64,000 nucleotides of DNA from Nemertoderma westbladi (Eukaryota > Xenacoelomorpha > Nemertodermatida > Nemertodermatidae), in NCBI GenBank assembly GCA_032718475.1, contig JAUCBJ010001327.1, positions 1 to 64,000 on the forward strand, in the 5' to 3' direction. Shown in pieces: positions 22,520 through 33,239 of this stretch (the first letter of the stretch is position 1; each line of letters opens with the position of its first letter). Below the pieces are notes generated by a model. That model was not told the origin of the DNA and did not search any database. It worked only from the letters and a program-made list of their open reading frames with translations. Made by a program: the position numbers and the translations under genes.

Positions 22520-23892
22520 AAGGTAATCAACCAACGGCTAGCCATGCAGACAAGGTTGGTGGAAGGTAATCAACCAAAGGCTAGCCATGCAGACAAGGTT
22601 GGTGGAAGGTAATCAACCAAAGGCTAGCCATGCAGACAAGGTTGGTGGAAGGTAATCAACCAAAGGCTAGCCATGCAGACAAGGTTGGTGGAAGGTAATC
22701 AACCAACGGCTAGCCATGCAAACAAGGTCGGCGGAGGGTAATCAACCAACGGCTAGCCATGCAGACAAGGTTGCTGGGAGGTAATCAACCAACGGCTAGC
22801 CATGCAGACAAGGTTGGTGGGAGGTAATCAACCAACGGCTAGCCATGCAGTCAAGGTTGGTGGAAGGTAATCAACCAAAGGCTAGCCATGCAGACAAGGT
22901 TGGTGGAAGGTAATCAACCAAAGGCTAGCCATGCAGACAAGGTCGCCGGAAGGTAATCAACCAACAGCTAGCCATGCAGACAAGGTTGGCGGAAGGTAAT
23001 CAACCAACGTCTAGCCATGCAGACAAGGTCGCCGGAAGGTAATCAACCAACAGCTAGCCATGCAAACAAGGTCGGCGGAGGGTAATCAACCAACGGCTAG
23101 CCATGCAGACAAGGTTCCTGGAAGGTAATCAACCAACGGCTAGCCATGCAGACAAGATTGGTGGAAGGTAATCAACCAACGGCTAGCCATGCAGACAAGG
23201 TCGGTGGGAGGTAATCAACCAACGGCTAGCCATGCAGACAAGGTCAATGGAAGGTAATCAACCAACGGCTAGCCATGCAGACAAGGTCAGTGGTAGGTAA
23301 TCAACCAAAGACTAGCCATGCAGACAGACAAGGTCGGCGGAAGGTAATCAACCAATGGTTAGCCATGCAGACAAGGTTGGCGGAAGGTAATCAACCAACG
23401 TCTAGCCATGCAGACAAGGTCGGCGGAAGGTAATTAACCAACGGCTAGCCATGCAGACAAGGTTGGTGGAAGGTAATCAACCAACGGCTAGCCATGCAGA
23501 CAAGGTTGGCGGAAGGTAATCAACCAACGGCTAGCCATGCAGACAAGGTCGGCGGAAGGTAATTAACCAATGGCTAGCCATGCAGACAAGGTCGCCGGAA
23601 GGTAATCAACCAACGTCTAGCCATGCAGACAAGGTCGGTGGGAGGTAATCAACCAATGGCTAGCCATGCAAACAAGGTCGGCGGAGGATAATCAACCAAT
23701 GGCTATCCATGCAGACAAGGTCGCTGGGAGGTAATCAACCAACGGCTAGCCATGCAGACAAGGTCAGTGGAAGGTAATCAACCAATGGCTAGCCATGCAG
23801 ACAAGGTCGGCAGAGGGTAATCAACCAACGGCTAGCCATGCAGACAAGGTCGGCGGAGGGTAATCAACCAACAGCTAGCCATGCAGACAACA
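22520..23892. repeat. 43-bp minisatellite, about 32 copies
   Basis: Unit GGTAATCAACCAACGGCTAG + CCATGCAGACAAGGTTGGTGGAA (43 bp), with 5-15% variation among copies (AACGG/AAAGG/AACAG, GGTTGG/GGTCGG/GGTCGC, one duplicated GACA). Variants recur in blocks (for example several successive AAAGG units at the left), as expected from segmental slippage. The array ends exactly where the ORF3 remnant of retroelement copy C begins. Confidence 0.95.
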
Positions 23893-23894
23893 AG

Positions 23895-24113
23895 ATGCAC
23901 GGTTGCTTGATGCCAAAGGCCTTGTGCTGCATGGAAGGGTGAACGTAACGTTTAGGCTGAAAACCTTCCATCAAAGATTGGACATAAGGTTGGCGGTAGG
24001 CGGTGAGGTCGGCATCCTCCAGCGCTATCGCTTCGTCCTCACGCCGTTCTTTCTCTCTAGCCTCAGCTTGGAGATTGGAAAGGAAATCCGAGAAGGATTG
24101 TAGGTCTCCCTCG
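23895..24113 (-). pseudogene. Copy C: middle fragment of ORF3
   Basis: Minus-strand translation of this segment aligns with the part of ORF3 in copy A around 46,770-46,990: an acidic, Glu/Arg-rich helix (QAEAREKERREDEAIALED), then a segment with HPSMQHKAFG corresponding to DPSMVPHFGDKLF in A. Similarity is clear in pattern but low in identity, so C is an older or different subfamily. It is separated from the N-terminal ORF3 fragment by a deletion and by a hairpin element. Confidence 0.6.
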
Positions 24114-24143
24114 GCGATGCTCCATTTTATGTAATTTCTTTAA

Positions 24144-24304
24144 GGCTCGTACATCCACGCCGAATAAATCGCGCTCATATCCTCCATATGTGAAACGCGT
24201 ATAACTGTGCTTAGGGAAACGTCCCGTGAATGTTTCCCTACAGTTATACGCGTTTCACGTATGGAGGATATGAGCGCAATTTATTCGGCGTGGATGAACG
24301 AGCC
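24144..24304. mobile_element. 161-bp near-perfect hairpin (MITE)
   Basis: GGCTCGTACATCCACGCCGA at 24144 is matched by its complement ending at 24304, one base apart in perfection, and the arms pair for ~70 bp up to a small loop around TCCCGTGAAT. It sits inside the ORF3 remnant of copy C. It has no coding capacity and looks like a very small non-autonomous DNA transposon. Confidence 0.8.
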
Positions 24305-24371
24305 TGTTTGAATTGACCAGTCGGCCCCATCATGCATGGTCATAATGGTTTACTTGTTGGTTAGGGTGTGG

Positions 24372-25028
24372 TCAGTCGTCACAGTAATACCATAATTTAA
24401 AGTCCTGGTGACTTACGTGTGGAGTTCGGGAACCAGTTTTGCAATAATCCTCCATAGCGTTGAAACGATCTGGCAACACGGGTAAAGGTCTATCTGCAGT
24501 TAAGTACATCATTGTGTGGTACAAACGTTTGAGTTCCGCTATTGGATCGGGGTGGATGCCTTTGGGGTAATGAGTTTGTTGGGTTTGGGCTGCCGCCACA
24601 TTTAAATACGTTTCTCTGAGGAAGGTAAGTAAATCCTGAAATATAGCCGCGTTGTCGCTAGCTTCTACATCGTTCGCTGACATGGTGTCCCGAATCGCAT
24701 CTTCCTTATCCATCTGGGCGGTATTCTCTCATTGTCTTCGTACATGATAGCGCCACATTTCCATATCTTGCCGCTCATGAACGTCTTCGGAGTATATGAG
24801 GTCGTGTGGATGTCCGGATATAACGAATGGTTTGTATGATCCATCGATTTTGGTGTATCTGTTCATGAAGGCGCGATAGTGAAGTCTTTTTGATATCTCT
24901 ATGGGGGACATTAGCGGTTCCATATACTGTTGTGGTGCTCCGGGTGTCAACAGGTCCTCCATCATCGCTCTCATACCTCGGTAATATTCCTCTGAAAGTT
25001 GTTGTCGCTGCGTATTGATATTATCCAT
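24372..25028 (-). pseudogene. Copy C: N-terminal fragment of ORF3
   Basis: Two consecutive minus-strand frames (25028-24729 and 24713-24372) correspond in order to the first ~250 residues of ORF3 in copy A. Shared blocks include the PPMS/PLMS-KRLHYR region, SGHPHDL versus TGHPIDL, FLRETYLNVA (identical), YPKGIHPDPIAELKRLY versus YPQGIHHNPMVELKRLY, YLTADRPLPVLPD and LWYYCD, the start of the Cys/His cluster. Homology continues past the TGA ending the second frame (PHPNQQ). Two frame interruptions make it a pseudogene. It is downstream of the C pol remnant on the same strand, so the gag-pol-ORF3 order is the same as in A and B. Confidence 0.8.
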
Positions 25029-25039
25029 TGAATCGTCTT

Positions 25040-25540
25040 AGAAGTATCCATTATTGTTATTATAAATAAACAATCGAGGCAACTAAAGCTACTGTGATAC
25101 CGTCTGGGGTTTCACATGTAAGCGGATTCAATTCCCTGCACTACCCAGAAAGAAAGTAGAGAGGTCATAAACCATCTCAAAGGGGCTAGCAGGGCTAGCA
25201 CGTTGGGATAGTGGCAGCAGGGAGTGGCGAGATGGAAATTAATCGGGTAAGTCAATGATGGGAGGAGAAATCAGGTGATTGGAACGCATCTATTGGCCAG
25301 GCCGCTCAATACAGTAGCAGTGATTAATATGTGTTAACAATATAACCATTGTACTTGTGGGTTATGATTCACTTGGTATCTGTAGAGTTGTGAGACCGGA
25401 ACGGTTTTTAACCGTCGTCATTACCGTGCTATTATATTCTGACTGTGCTATTATTATGTTCTGTGATTATAACAACTGACACTAAAAACTCAGTTATTCC
25501 AACAGCCTTCGGCCTCAATATCCAGACCACAGCCTTTCAG
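25040..25540. other. Copy C: region between RNase H remnant and ORF3
   Basis: In copy A this position holds the rest of RNase H, integrase and a long spacer. Here only ~500 bp remain, without recognisable integrase motifs, so most of it has been deleted. No clear match to the A spacer is visible. Confidence 0.45.
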
Positions 25541-25544
25541 CAGC

Positions 25545-26041
25545 CTACGGACGCAGCGACTCGTATAATACCAAAACAACACACCGGTCAGGGTTTAGCA
25601 ACCAACTCCTAGGTCCCATCACATCGCATCTAATGTAATCTACAATCCCGACGCCTTTGTCGCTCACGTCACCGAATACATGGAGTTTGTAAGTCTGCAG
25701 GGAGTCTACATTTGGGAAATATGCTCTGGGTAGAGAAAACTTCTCCAAGTAAGGTAAGGACCGTTCCCATCGCCACCAGTCTTCCAATAGTGCCCCTGTC
25801 AAGGGGTCGTCCCAACAATCATTCTCCTTCCACATTCGCTGAACGAGATCTCGAGCTAGTAAAATAACTGGACTGATAAATCCAAGAGGGTCGAAATAGG
25901 TGCTAAGTATGCTGAGGCAAATACGTTTGGTTCGAATTTCACCCTTTCTTAACTTGACTTTAAATACCATAGTATCGCTTTCTGTTAGCCAACGAAGTTC
26001 TAACATTTTAGCCTCTGGCAGGTCGTCCTTGTTTAAGTCTA
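25545..26041 (-). pseudogene. Copy C: Pao peptidase-A17-type/RNase H-proximal region of pol
   Basis: The frame shows LGLRW-like ...LELRWLTESD, TKRICLSILSTYFDPLGFISPVILLARDLVQ, WDDPLTG and LHVFGDVSDKGVG, the succession seen in the Pao-type connection domain (Pfam Peptidase_A17) leading into RNase H. The same blocks occur in copy A at 39,180-39,560. The RNase H DAS motif is DVS here. The frame ends shortly after and integrase is missing. The upstream part of the same frame is displaced by the DNA transposon at 26042-26971. Confidence 0.85.
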
Positions 26042-26971
26042 CCCAGTGAAAAATGCGCATGCATATCCCAAGTGTTTTTAAAGCATCATGCGTTTTTATT
26101 GCGGCTCAATAAATAGCGATAAAACTCTTGTGATGTGCATGTGAATCACATGTAAAATAGGGAAGCGATTCCACGCATGCAATTCACAACTTATTTTACG
26201 CATGTGATTCCGTGCGTGAAAATAGCATGGGAATCACACCTCATTCAACGCTTATTTTACGCATGTTTTACACCATGATAATCTCATGCGTTAATTCAAA
26301 TGCGAATCGCATGAATTTAATTACACCAAAGATTATTAATTAAAATAAAGTTGCCTAACAAGAAATAAATAGTTTTAAAATAAAAAATTGATGAATATGA
26401 ATTATCTAATATGGCTGTCGAATTCAGGAGATTATATAAATTTATTTTATAGAATTGAAAATTATAGGGAATAGTTAAAAGTGTATCATAGTTATTCTAA
26501 TCTATTTGTATTATCCTTTATATAAACAACAATTTCTAGTATTGATTCATACAGCATGTTTAATGTTCTATGTCTAGAAGGTGTAATGTAATGTAATGTA
26601 AAGGTTAAAGTACAGTAGGCAGATGGTACGGAAACCCATAGTATCACACAGTAGTGGAATAATCAACTACTGTATCATATTTTCTGACACAAGGTCTAAA
26701 TATATTACACAAAAATCCCAACCAGTAGATTTTTGCGATATTTATGCGTCATGATGCTTGAAAGTCGCAAGTGAGTCACAAGCATGTGAGTTTTATGCGT
26801 CTGGACGCAAGTTGTTGTGATTTTTATGCGACTTAACGCAAGTTGTTGCGACATTTATGTTACATAACTCAAGTAGATCGTTTGCGTAAAGGTCGGGCCA
26901 TAACTCTTGGGAATCACATCAGATACGCCTGCGTTGCACGCTTGCGATACGCTTGCGCACTTTTCACTGGG
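26042..26971. mobile_element. 930-bp non-autonomous DNA transposon, TA target duplication
   Basis: Termini CCCAGTGAAAAATGCGCATG and, inverted, CCCAGTGAAAAGTGCGCAAG are near-perfect inverted repeats flanked by TA on both sides. Removing the element and one TA rejoins the pol frame precisely (..DTEL-DLNKDDLP.., the counterpart of copy A), which proves the boundaries. The subterminal parts are full of GCATGCG/ATGCGATTCGCAT and TTGCGAC words. There is no transposase frame. A TA duplication fits Tc1/mariner-like elements, but the terminal sequence is not one I can assign. Confidence 0.88.
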
Positions 26972-26974
26972 TAG

Positions 26975-28248
26975 TTCGGTATCATCATGCTCTGCAGGGG
27001 GTATAGCCTTCAGAAACTCGCGGGAATTGCTAGTGAATTTCGTAATGCGAAATCCTCCAAGTTTCAGGCAGTTTACTGTCCCTTGAGCAATGTCTATGGC
27101 TTCCTTAACGGTCGGGGCTATTTCAAGTTATTGTTCATGTAAATATCCCTTTTGATATTATCTACGATGGATGGTGGAAATGTATCCCGATTGTCGTCAG
27201 CTGTTACGTGTAGCACTGAACATGAGTTCGATGGGCTGGAAATGATACCGAACGCTTGAATGGTCATGCGATGCTCTACTGGATCAGAATTTAAGTCTCC
27301 TTCTGTCCACCACAAGAAATGCATGCTGTCCCGGTCAATATCTAATGCTTTAACTTGCAGGAACATACCCTTTATGTCTGAAGCAAAGGCAATGGCATAT
27401 TGTCACATGCACATTAATATTCCGGGTAGAGACTGCAACAAGCTGGGTCCGGGTAGTAGTTCCGAGTTAAGGGATTGTCCTTGGTACTTAGCCGAACCAT
27501 CAAACACTACCCTAATACGTCCTGGTTTGTCTTCCCTTTCAACATAATGGTGAGTAAGGTAGTATATCCTGTCAGTCTTGGGGGTGTCTGGTGGGACCAG
27601 TTACGCATATCCCTTGCTTATGAATTTAGTCATTTGCTCCTTGTATAACTCATGAGCTGTCGGGTTGGCGGTGAGACACCTTTCCAGTTGTAAAATGCGT
27701 TTATGCGCAAGCGTCTCGTTATTAAATAGTTTGGGTTGGGGGGACCGCCAGAGAAGCCCAACTACGTATTTGCCTTGTTCCGGTAAAAACCTAGTTGTGG
27801 TTCTCTGAATCTGTTTTGCTCGCTCCTCTTCCACTGACAATGCCTTGTCGTTGGAGTTTTGCTCAAGTATTTCCTGCTGCATCAATGTGATGGTATGCTC
27901 TTTGAGTTTTAAGATACGCCTGGCTTCCTCAAGCTCATTCAGTTCTTGCTGCAGGTCAGGAGGTGCATGCAGTAAATTACACAACTCCAACTGGGTGCTG
28001 AGCAATTCTTGGTCGGTCATTAGGGACACAATGTCGGATTCACTGTACCTTGTAAGGAAACAGTCTTGGTCTGAGGACAGGGATGCGTCACTATCACTGT
28101 CGGTTTGGTCAGGGGTAGTAAATATGTCCTCTTCAGTCTCTACGGTCTCATTACAGGGGTGGGTTACTAAATTGCAAGTGTCGGTGTCTGTATTTGTCGG
28201 TCCTTTCCGTTCTAATAGAGTTTTCCGGGAAGGCCGATACAGAACCAT
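26975..28248 (-). pseudogene. Copy C: reverse transcriptase region of pol
   Basis: Minus-strand homology runs from KALSVEEERAKQIQRTTTRF through KFISKGYA, YYLTHHYV, VVFDGSAKYQGQSLNSELL, the motif-A region FASDIKGMFLQV, the IQAFGIISSPSN block and the catalytic-box position, which reads YMNN instead of YMDD. After that, TVKEAIDIAQG...GGFRITKFTSN continues to the transposon insertion. Stops occur at the ends of the 27601-28248 and 27118-27366 frames and one frameshift lies just after the YMNN box. Both metal-binding Asp residues are Asn, so even apart from the stops the enzyme would be inactive. Confidence 0.85.
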
Positions 28249-28831
28249 CCCACTCTCGCCCGACAGGCGGAGGCTGATATTGGTTCCGGATGTCTGGGTC
28301 CCGTTTCTCCAGAATATCTAAAGCCTCGGGTACATTTTGGCTTATCAACATCTGTACGCCTGGGTAGTCTGGGGTGAAACGGGGAATGTTATGATTGCGT
28401 ACAAGGGCGTCATCATCCCAGTTGTAGGCTTTGGTCTTACTTTTGGCAAAATTCCGGTTGATGACCATCTTGATGTTAGAGACCCTGTCCCGGCCACTGG
28501 TATCTTGCGGGGTGGACAGGGATGCCTTATAGAACTTTGTCTCAATGGTAGATTGCCAACGTTTCATTATCCCAGATAATTTTAGTTTCATGTCATGGCC
28601 CTGTTCCCTGGCGAACAAGGATTCTGCTAACTCTGCGTCTATGAAGGTGCCCGTACTTCCGGTATCTATTAAGGCATTTACCACAATGCTACTACTTCCC
28701 GCGTGGAGCCGGACTTGGAGCACCGGGAACTCTCTGACTCCGACATCCTGAAATGACTGGGTGCCGGGATTGTTCTCCAATTTGAAACAATCTTCCGATG
28801 CGGGATCCTCATAGGCAAAGGCTTCATACAC
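28151..28831 (-). pseudogene. Copy C: aspartic protease region
   Basis: A retropepsin-like active site, ALIDTGSTGTFIDAELAE, lies at about 28,690-28,620, followed by LKLSGIMKRW and the conserved RDRVSNIKMVINRNFAKS and NIPRFTPDYPGVQMLI blocks that also occur in copies A and B. This is the Pao-type protease (DUF1758-like) that releases Gag and Pol proteins. The catalytic DTG is intact. The frame overlaps the RT-side frame by ~100 bp, marking a frameshift. Confidence 0.85.
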
Positions 28832-29520
28832 ACTGACGTGGTTATAGCATTCATCGTCGTCAGTAAACCGTCCGTGATAGAATATCCGTGCTCGTAATCG
28901 GTGAAGTGTGCACGTTGGTCAAGCTCTTCCTTCAGGGTCTGGTCTAGGTGTAGCAAAGGGTGATGGGAGCCCTGACATACTGGACACGTTTTTACGTTCA
29001 TTAGCCCACACTTACATCTCAAATGTCCCGGTCTAAGACACAAGAAGCATGTCGACAAGTCCAAAACCGTCTTTCGTCTCTCCTTTTGTGTCTTTTTTAA
29101 GAAGGTGTTGCATCTCGCAAGTGGATGTGCGTCTATTTTACAAAGGGGGCACTTAAGGTTGGTGGTGCCGGCTGTGATTGTGTTATAGGTCTCCGTGGTC
29201 GCCTTACGATTATCCACATATGCTTTCTTGGGGGCGCTATTAGCCTTGGAAGGAGGCATCCTCCTATTTGGTTTGTCTTGGCCACTGTGTTTATTTTCAC
29301 CTCTGGAGTTCACGTCACCGTAATATATGCTTTCACATCCCTCGTTGTCAGAACCAGAATGATCAGAGGGACACTCTTCATAGTTGGTGACATAAGCGTA
29401 TCGCTTCTTGGTTGCTGTCTTATCAGTGTTTTTTATGTCTGAACGGGTGCTTTTTTCCCGGTTCATTGTGATAAGATACGTGGAGGTTTCGGCCTTCAAG
29501 AAACTTCTAAACGAGTCCAT
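28678..29520 (-). pseudogene. Copy C: Gag nucleocapsid region with three zinc knuckles
   Basis: The frame holds CPLCKIDAHPLARC (C-x2-C-x4-H-x4-C like), CFLCLRPGHLRCKC and CPVCQGSHHPLLH, the three-knuckle arrangement characteristic of BEL/Pao Gag. Upstream is a Ser/Asp/Lys-rich linker. The last ~50 codons are out of frame with the protease. RNA packaging would be its normal role. Confidence 0.85.
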
Positions 29521-29568
29521 ATCAGGGAAACATCCGTGTTTAAGTTTGTAATTGTAAGTGTATCGATC

Positions 29569-30171
29569 CTATCTGGTCCCAGTGGAGCCCTTTGGAAGCG
29601 CACTGGAAACAAGCTGTACTGTCATGATTGTATTGTACACTTGTTTCTGCCCTAGCCAATCAAGCTGGCAACAAATTTCCTCGACTTCATCTCTAAACTC
29701 TACGATCCCGTTTTGAGTAGATCTATTTTTAGAGATTAATCTGTCATACATGTTGCGTGCCAAGCTTTCTTCATTGGCATACCGTTCCTTTAGGGTATCC
29801 CAAACAGTGTTGATGCCGTCTACATGGCCCACATATTTTGCAACCATCTGTTTAGGGGGTCCTTCCAGACAACTAATTAAATATCTAAGCTTCTCACGTT
29901 CACTTAATGGCGATTCTAGAATACTGTCTTTGCAGAACTCCGCAAAGGGTAGCCATTTCAGTTCGTCACCATCAAACTTTAAAATTTGACCTGAGGAGAC
30001 GCACTGTCGAGCCTCATTCCTAGCCATATGTCTGGTGAGGTCGGTTTGGACTGCCGAAGAATTTAATAAAAGGTCGGTTAGATATGAGCTTTGGTCGTTC
30101 TGATGTACTGTATTCTCGGCATGAATACCACTCACATCGGAGGCACGTTTTAAAATTTTTACACCCAGCAA
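29569..30171 (-). pseudogene. Copy C: Gag capsid-like domain (DUF1759)
   Basis: ILKFDGDELKWLPFAEFCKD, LSEREKLRYLISCLEGPPKQMV, NTVWDTLKERYANEES and VEEICCQLDWLG match the DUF1759 pattern of BEL/Pao Gag proteins and align with A (36,092-36,560) and B (~60,075-59,600). It ends in ALPKGSTGTR where A and B read TLPNGGVGTRW/TLPKGGVGTRW. A frameshift separates it from the knuckle region. Confidence 0.85.
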
Positions 30172-30182
30172 GGGCTACACCC

Positions 30183-30530
30183 TCAAGAGTCGTCGTCGTC
30201 CAGGGGTCTTGGTTGCTTGATATTTTGTATATAACGGTGGGCGTTATGTAGGCTGGGACCTAACAGGGGTGCATAGGCCTCTGAAGGTGAAGGAGGGTCA
30301 CCTTGTGGGAATGCCTCACCTGGGATGTCTGGCGCAAATCTGACTCCACTTCTGGGGTAGGCTTCCCTTTGCTTGTTAGGGGGGACTGATATCCGACCGC
30401 CAGATGACAACTGCGTTCCTAGTCCCGGATGCCGGGTCCCCACTGGTGCCATTGCTTTTGTGGCTAAGTGGGTCGATCCAGGTTCCAGGTGCCTGTCCTC
30501 AAACTGGTGTTGACGGTTATAGTACATCAT
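30183..30530 (-). pseudogene. Copy C: Gag Pro/Gly-rich linker
   Basis: A low-complexity, Pro/Gly/Ser-rich 115-codon frame between the coiled coil and DUF1759, at the same position as the Pro-rich linker of B (~60,700-60,300). No domain is visible. Confidence 0.55.
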
Positions 30531-30607
30531 TCACTTTCACATCTTTCACTAGCATTGGTGGAGTTTCCTTCATCCGACGAAGCATAAGTCCATCTAATCG
30601 GCTGGTC

Positions 30608-30976
30608 TCATCCTCCAGTTGAGTGTACTCTTTCCTTACATTGATTTTCACTTAACCTTTTTAGCATTATTTTGTTTTTTAAAACTAGATCGGCCTCCGT
30701 GAGTTCGTTTTCCAGCTGCTCGGCTTCTAACTGCAGCCTAGCTGTTTCCTTGGCAATTTCTAACTTTATTTCAGCAGCGCGCTTACTGGTTTTATTACTT
30801 AGCTGGTTCGCGCTTAGCTGTAACTCCATTTCCAAGATTTCCTTATCAGCCTTATGTCCCTCTATCTGTGCCCGCAGGTCGCGCTCAGCGTCTATGTCAT
30901 CTAGGATGGCTGCTGATTCAGGGCTGGAGGGGGCCAAACCCTTTAACCTCCTACGAAGTTCGGTCTCTCCTACCAC
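30608..30976 (-). pseudogene. Copy C: Gag coiled-coil segment
   Basis: Begins GETELRRRLKGLAPSSPESA, the counterpart of DEELRRRLDGLSPNSEGA in B, followed by a Glu/Lys/Leu-rich heptad region. A and B have an Ala/Glu/Lys repeat expansion here that C lacks. Confidence 0.75.
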
Positions 30977-31179
30977 AGCTATTTAAGACTGTAGATAATG
31001 GGATATTGCATCCATATCCTCATCTTCCTTGGAATCCTCTGAGTACGTGCGCAGATTGCTCGGTGCTACGGTACCGGAACAGGCTATATCCACACCTGGG
31101 GGAATGGTCGGCCCATGAAGCTTTTCAAGGGTGAGTGCCTTCCCAGCTATTACTGCTACTTCAGCTAACTGTCTGCAGA

Positions 31180-31578
31180 CTATAGCAGTGAGCTCCGCGT
31201 CATGATATCTACTAGATACATCCTGAAGGCGGATAAAAATAGCCGGATTCTGCAGACCAGTTCCTTAACCTTAAAATATGCAACTGGGTTCGTCCTAGGG
31301 TCAGGCTGCACGGTCTGTAGCTCATGTGTAAGGGTTCCTATATGCTGATTGAAGTCAGCTACATGGTCATAAACTAAAGCGGACAGCTCTTCCGTGCTGC
31401 ATGGAACCTGGGGAACCTTTAGTTTGTATAGGTCTGACCATGCCATATCATCGAACCGGAAGAACTTACGAAGTTCCGGGTGGGCATAATGTAGATTTAT
31501 TAAGTGGTGTAATTCCTCCCCATAAACTTCCTGTTCAGAAGCTCCAGTTCCGGTTGCCACCCTTTCCGGGTAACTCAA
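31180..31578 (-). pseudogene. Copy C: Gag N-terminal domain
   Basis: 132 codons with EELHHLINLHYAHP..., ending IRLFLSAFRMYL; the last block aligns with LRIRLILSAFEEAS at the end of the N-terminal domain of B. Identity is otherwise low. An ATG at 31578 is plausible but unsupported. Confidence 0.6.
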
Positions 31579-32370
31579 CTAATAATGTCAAATTAAACTA
31601 CAGTCACACAAGTAAACTCTTTGACCCAGTCAATAATTCGCACGGAAATGCACCTGGAATAGTTGCACTCGCACAATGCCGCACAACAGAATTTACCAAT
31701 GTTATTATAATACTATAACACATCAAACCAAACTACAGTATCACTCCAAATAATCGCGGGATTGTCTATATTATCTTTTGTCAATAACGCAACTTTACGC
31801 TTCACATGTCGCCAGCCCATGGATTACGCTGCCCGCAGGGAACGCAGGTCTAACAGCTCAACACGTTCGGAGCATTACACATCGTGGACAATGTAATGTT
31901 TTAAATCCCTTAACAATTCGTCGACAAAGCATTCAGTTCTCAATATCAAATAAAATAAAAACATGTGCAAATAACACAACACTAGTTATACACGTTATTG
32001 AAGTAGTTTACTTACACGGAAACCGCTGAGTGAAGTAGGTATAATAAACTGCGCAGTTTTATTATAGCCCACTACCACAGTGCTCTTGGTGTTCGAGATG
32101 TTAATGTAATTAATTGTACAGGGAGGTGAACACTGTCTTGGGGGCAGTGTTGGGAAGCAATGTTTCGCTGTCAAGGCTTTTATGGGGGGCTGACCTACAG
32201 ATGCCGTCTGTCTGTAACTCTTATGAGTGTTATCAAGTGCCTTGGGGTACCTGCCGCATAGCAGGAACACTCACGAAAGTATGTATGTATATATATATTA
32301 TCTAATATATATATCTGAACTATATTGTGTTGTTGGCGAGTAAATGTACGTGTGGCTTACGTATATTACA
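31579..32370. other. Copy C: upstream region, possible leader/LTR remnant
   Basis: This should contain the 5' leader and LTR of copy C, but the 3' end of C is gone, so there is no repeat to define an LTR. Nothing resembling the A/B LTR is found. It contains a run of TATA dinucleotides near 32,290-32,320. Confidence 0.4.
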
Positions 32371-32375
32371 GGTAG
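32371..32375 (+). repeat. Left target-site duplication of copy A (GGTAG)
   Basis: GGTAG immediately precedes the 5' LTR and is repeated exactly after the 3' LTR at 50911-50915. Five bases is normal for BEL/Pao integrases. Confidence 0.95.
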
Positions 32376-33239
32376 TGTAAAAGCTTTTGCGGACATAACT
32401 AGTAATTTTTACGCAATGCGCAGAATACTCTAAAATAGCCCTAAAATTGTTCAACTACGCGTCGGAAAGAAATTAGAACCAAGATGACGAAATCTATCAG
32501 CTGATTCTTTGTGTACGTGGAGGTTTCTTTCTTCAGGCTTATTCAGCCAATCAGAGCAATCTTCCCCATTATGCCAGTAGAGACCTACCTGAGGAAACTA
32601 GTGCAATGCATTATGGTTATGGTTTTTCTGAGAATTAGATTCATCTCAGAATTCTGTACTAACTATGGTCGTTTCAGACTTTGGCCCAGGAACATCTGAT
32701 GGCCTTAGTTATAAGAATGTAAATCTATTAACTGAATCACCTTGTCATTTGACTTAACTCAATTCATATCGCATTTCATATAACTGAACACATACTGACT
32801 GTTCACCGCACTGTTTTACTGCTGTTTTATATTGTGTTGATTGTTGTTTATTAATGGATGTTATATTTGGAGAATACCGATAAATAATCATAAACCCCCT
32901 CAATCTTCTTGATTACTGAGGTAAGCGGAGAAAGAGTCTACCGGTAGCAACTGCGACTTAAATTATAGTGGTTTTTGTGTGAATTAAATGCTATTTCATA
33001 ATCCTACGTTATTATATAGTAGCGATCAATCGAATAATACAAAGTAGCTTATACCGCAATACTTCTTAAGGAACCCGAATCCAGTCTCCCACACCATGGG
33101 TCATACGCCGCGCACGGACTGGCTTCGGCAGATGAAACTTCAGTACACCAGGTAAGTGGTAAGGGCTAAAGTCGATTCATAATCAAAAGCACAATTAAAA
33201 TTGGCAGGTTAAACTGCTAAAGGTCTGAAAGCGCGAACA
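32376..33239 (+). repeat. Copy A 5' LTR (864 bp, internally deleted)
   Basis: TG...CA ends. It contains a CCAAT box (AGCCAATCAG, 32545-32554), likely promoter-associated. Relative to the 3' LTR it lacks the block 50422-~50690, which includes a decamer array and the AATAAA signal. The junction is near 33,008. Copy B retains that block, so this is a deletion here and not an insertion in the 3' LTR. Confidence 0.93.

Noticed and set aside
29125-29442. Plus-strand 105-codon frame across copy C gag
   Set aside because: Antisense to the recognised zinc-knuckle coding sequence.
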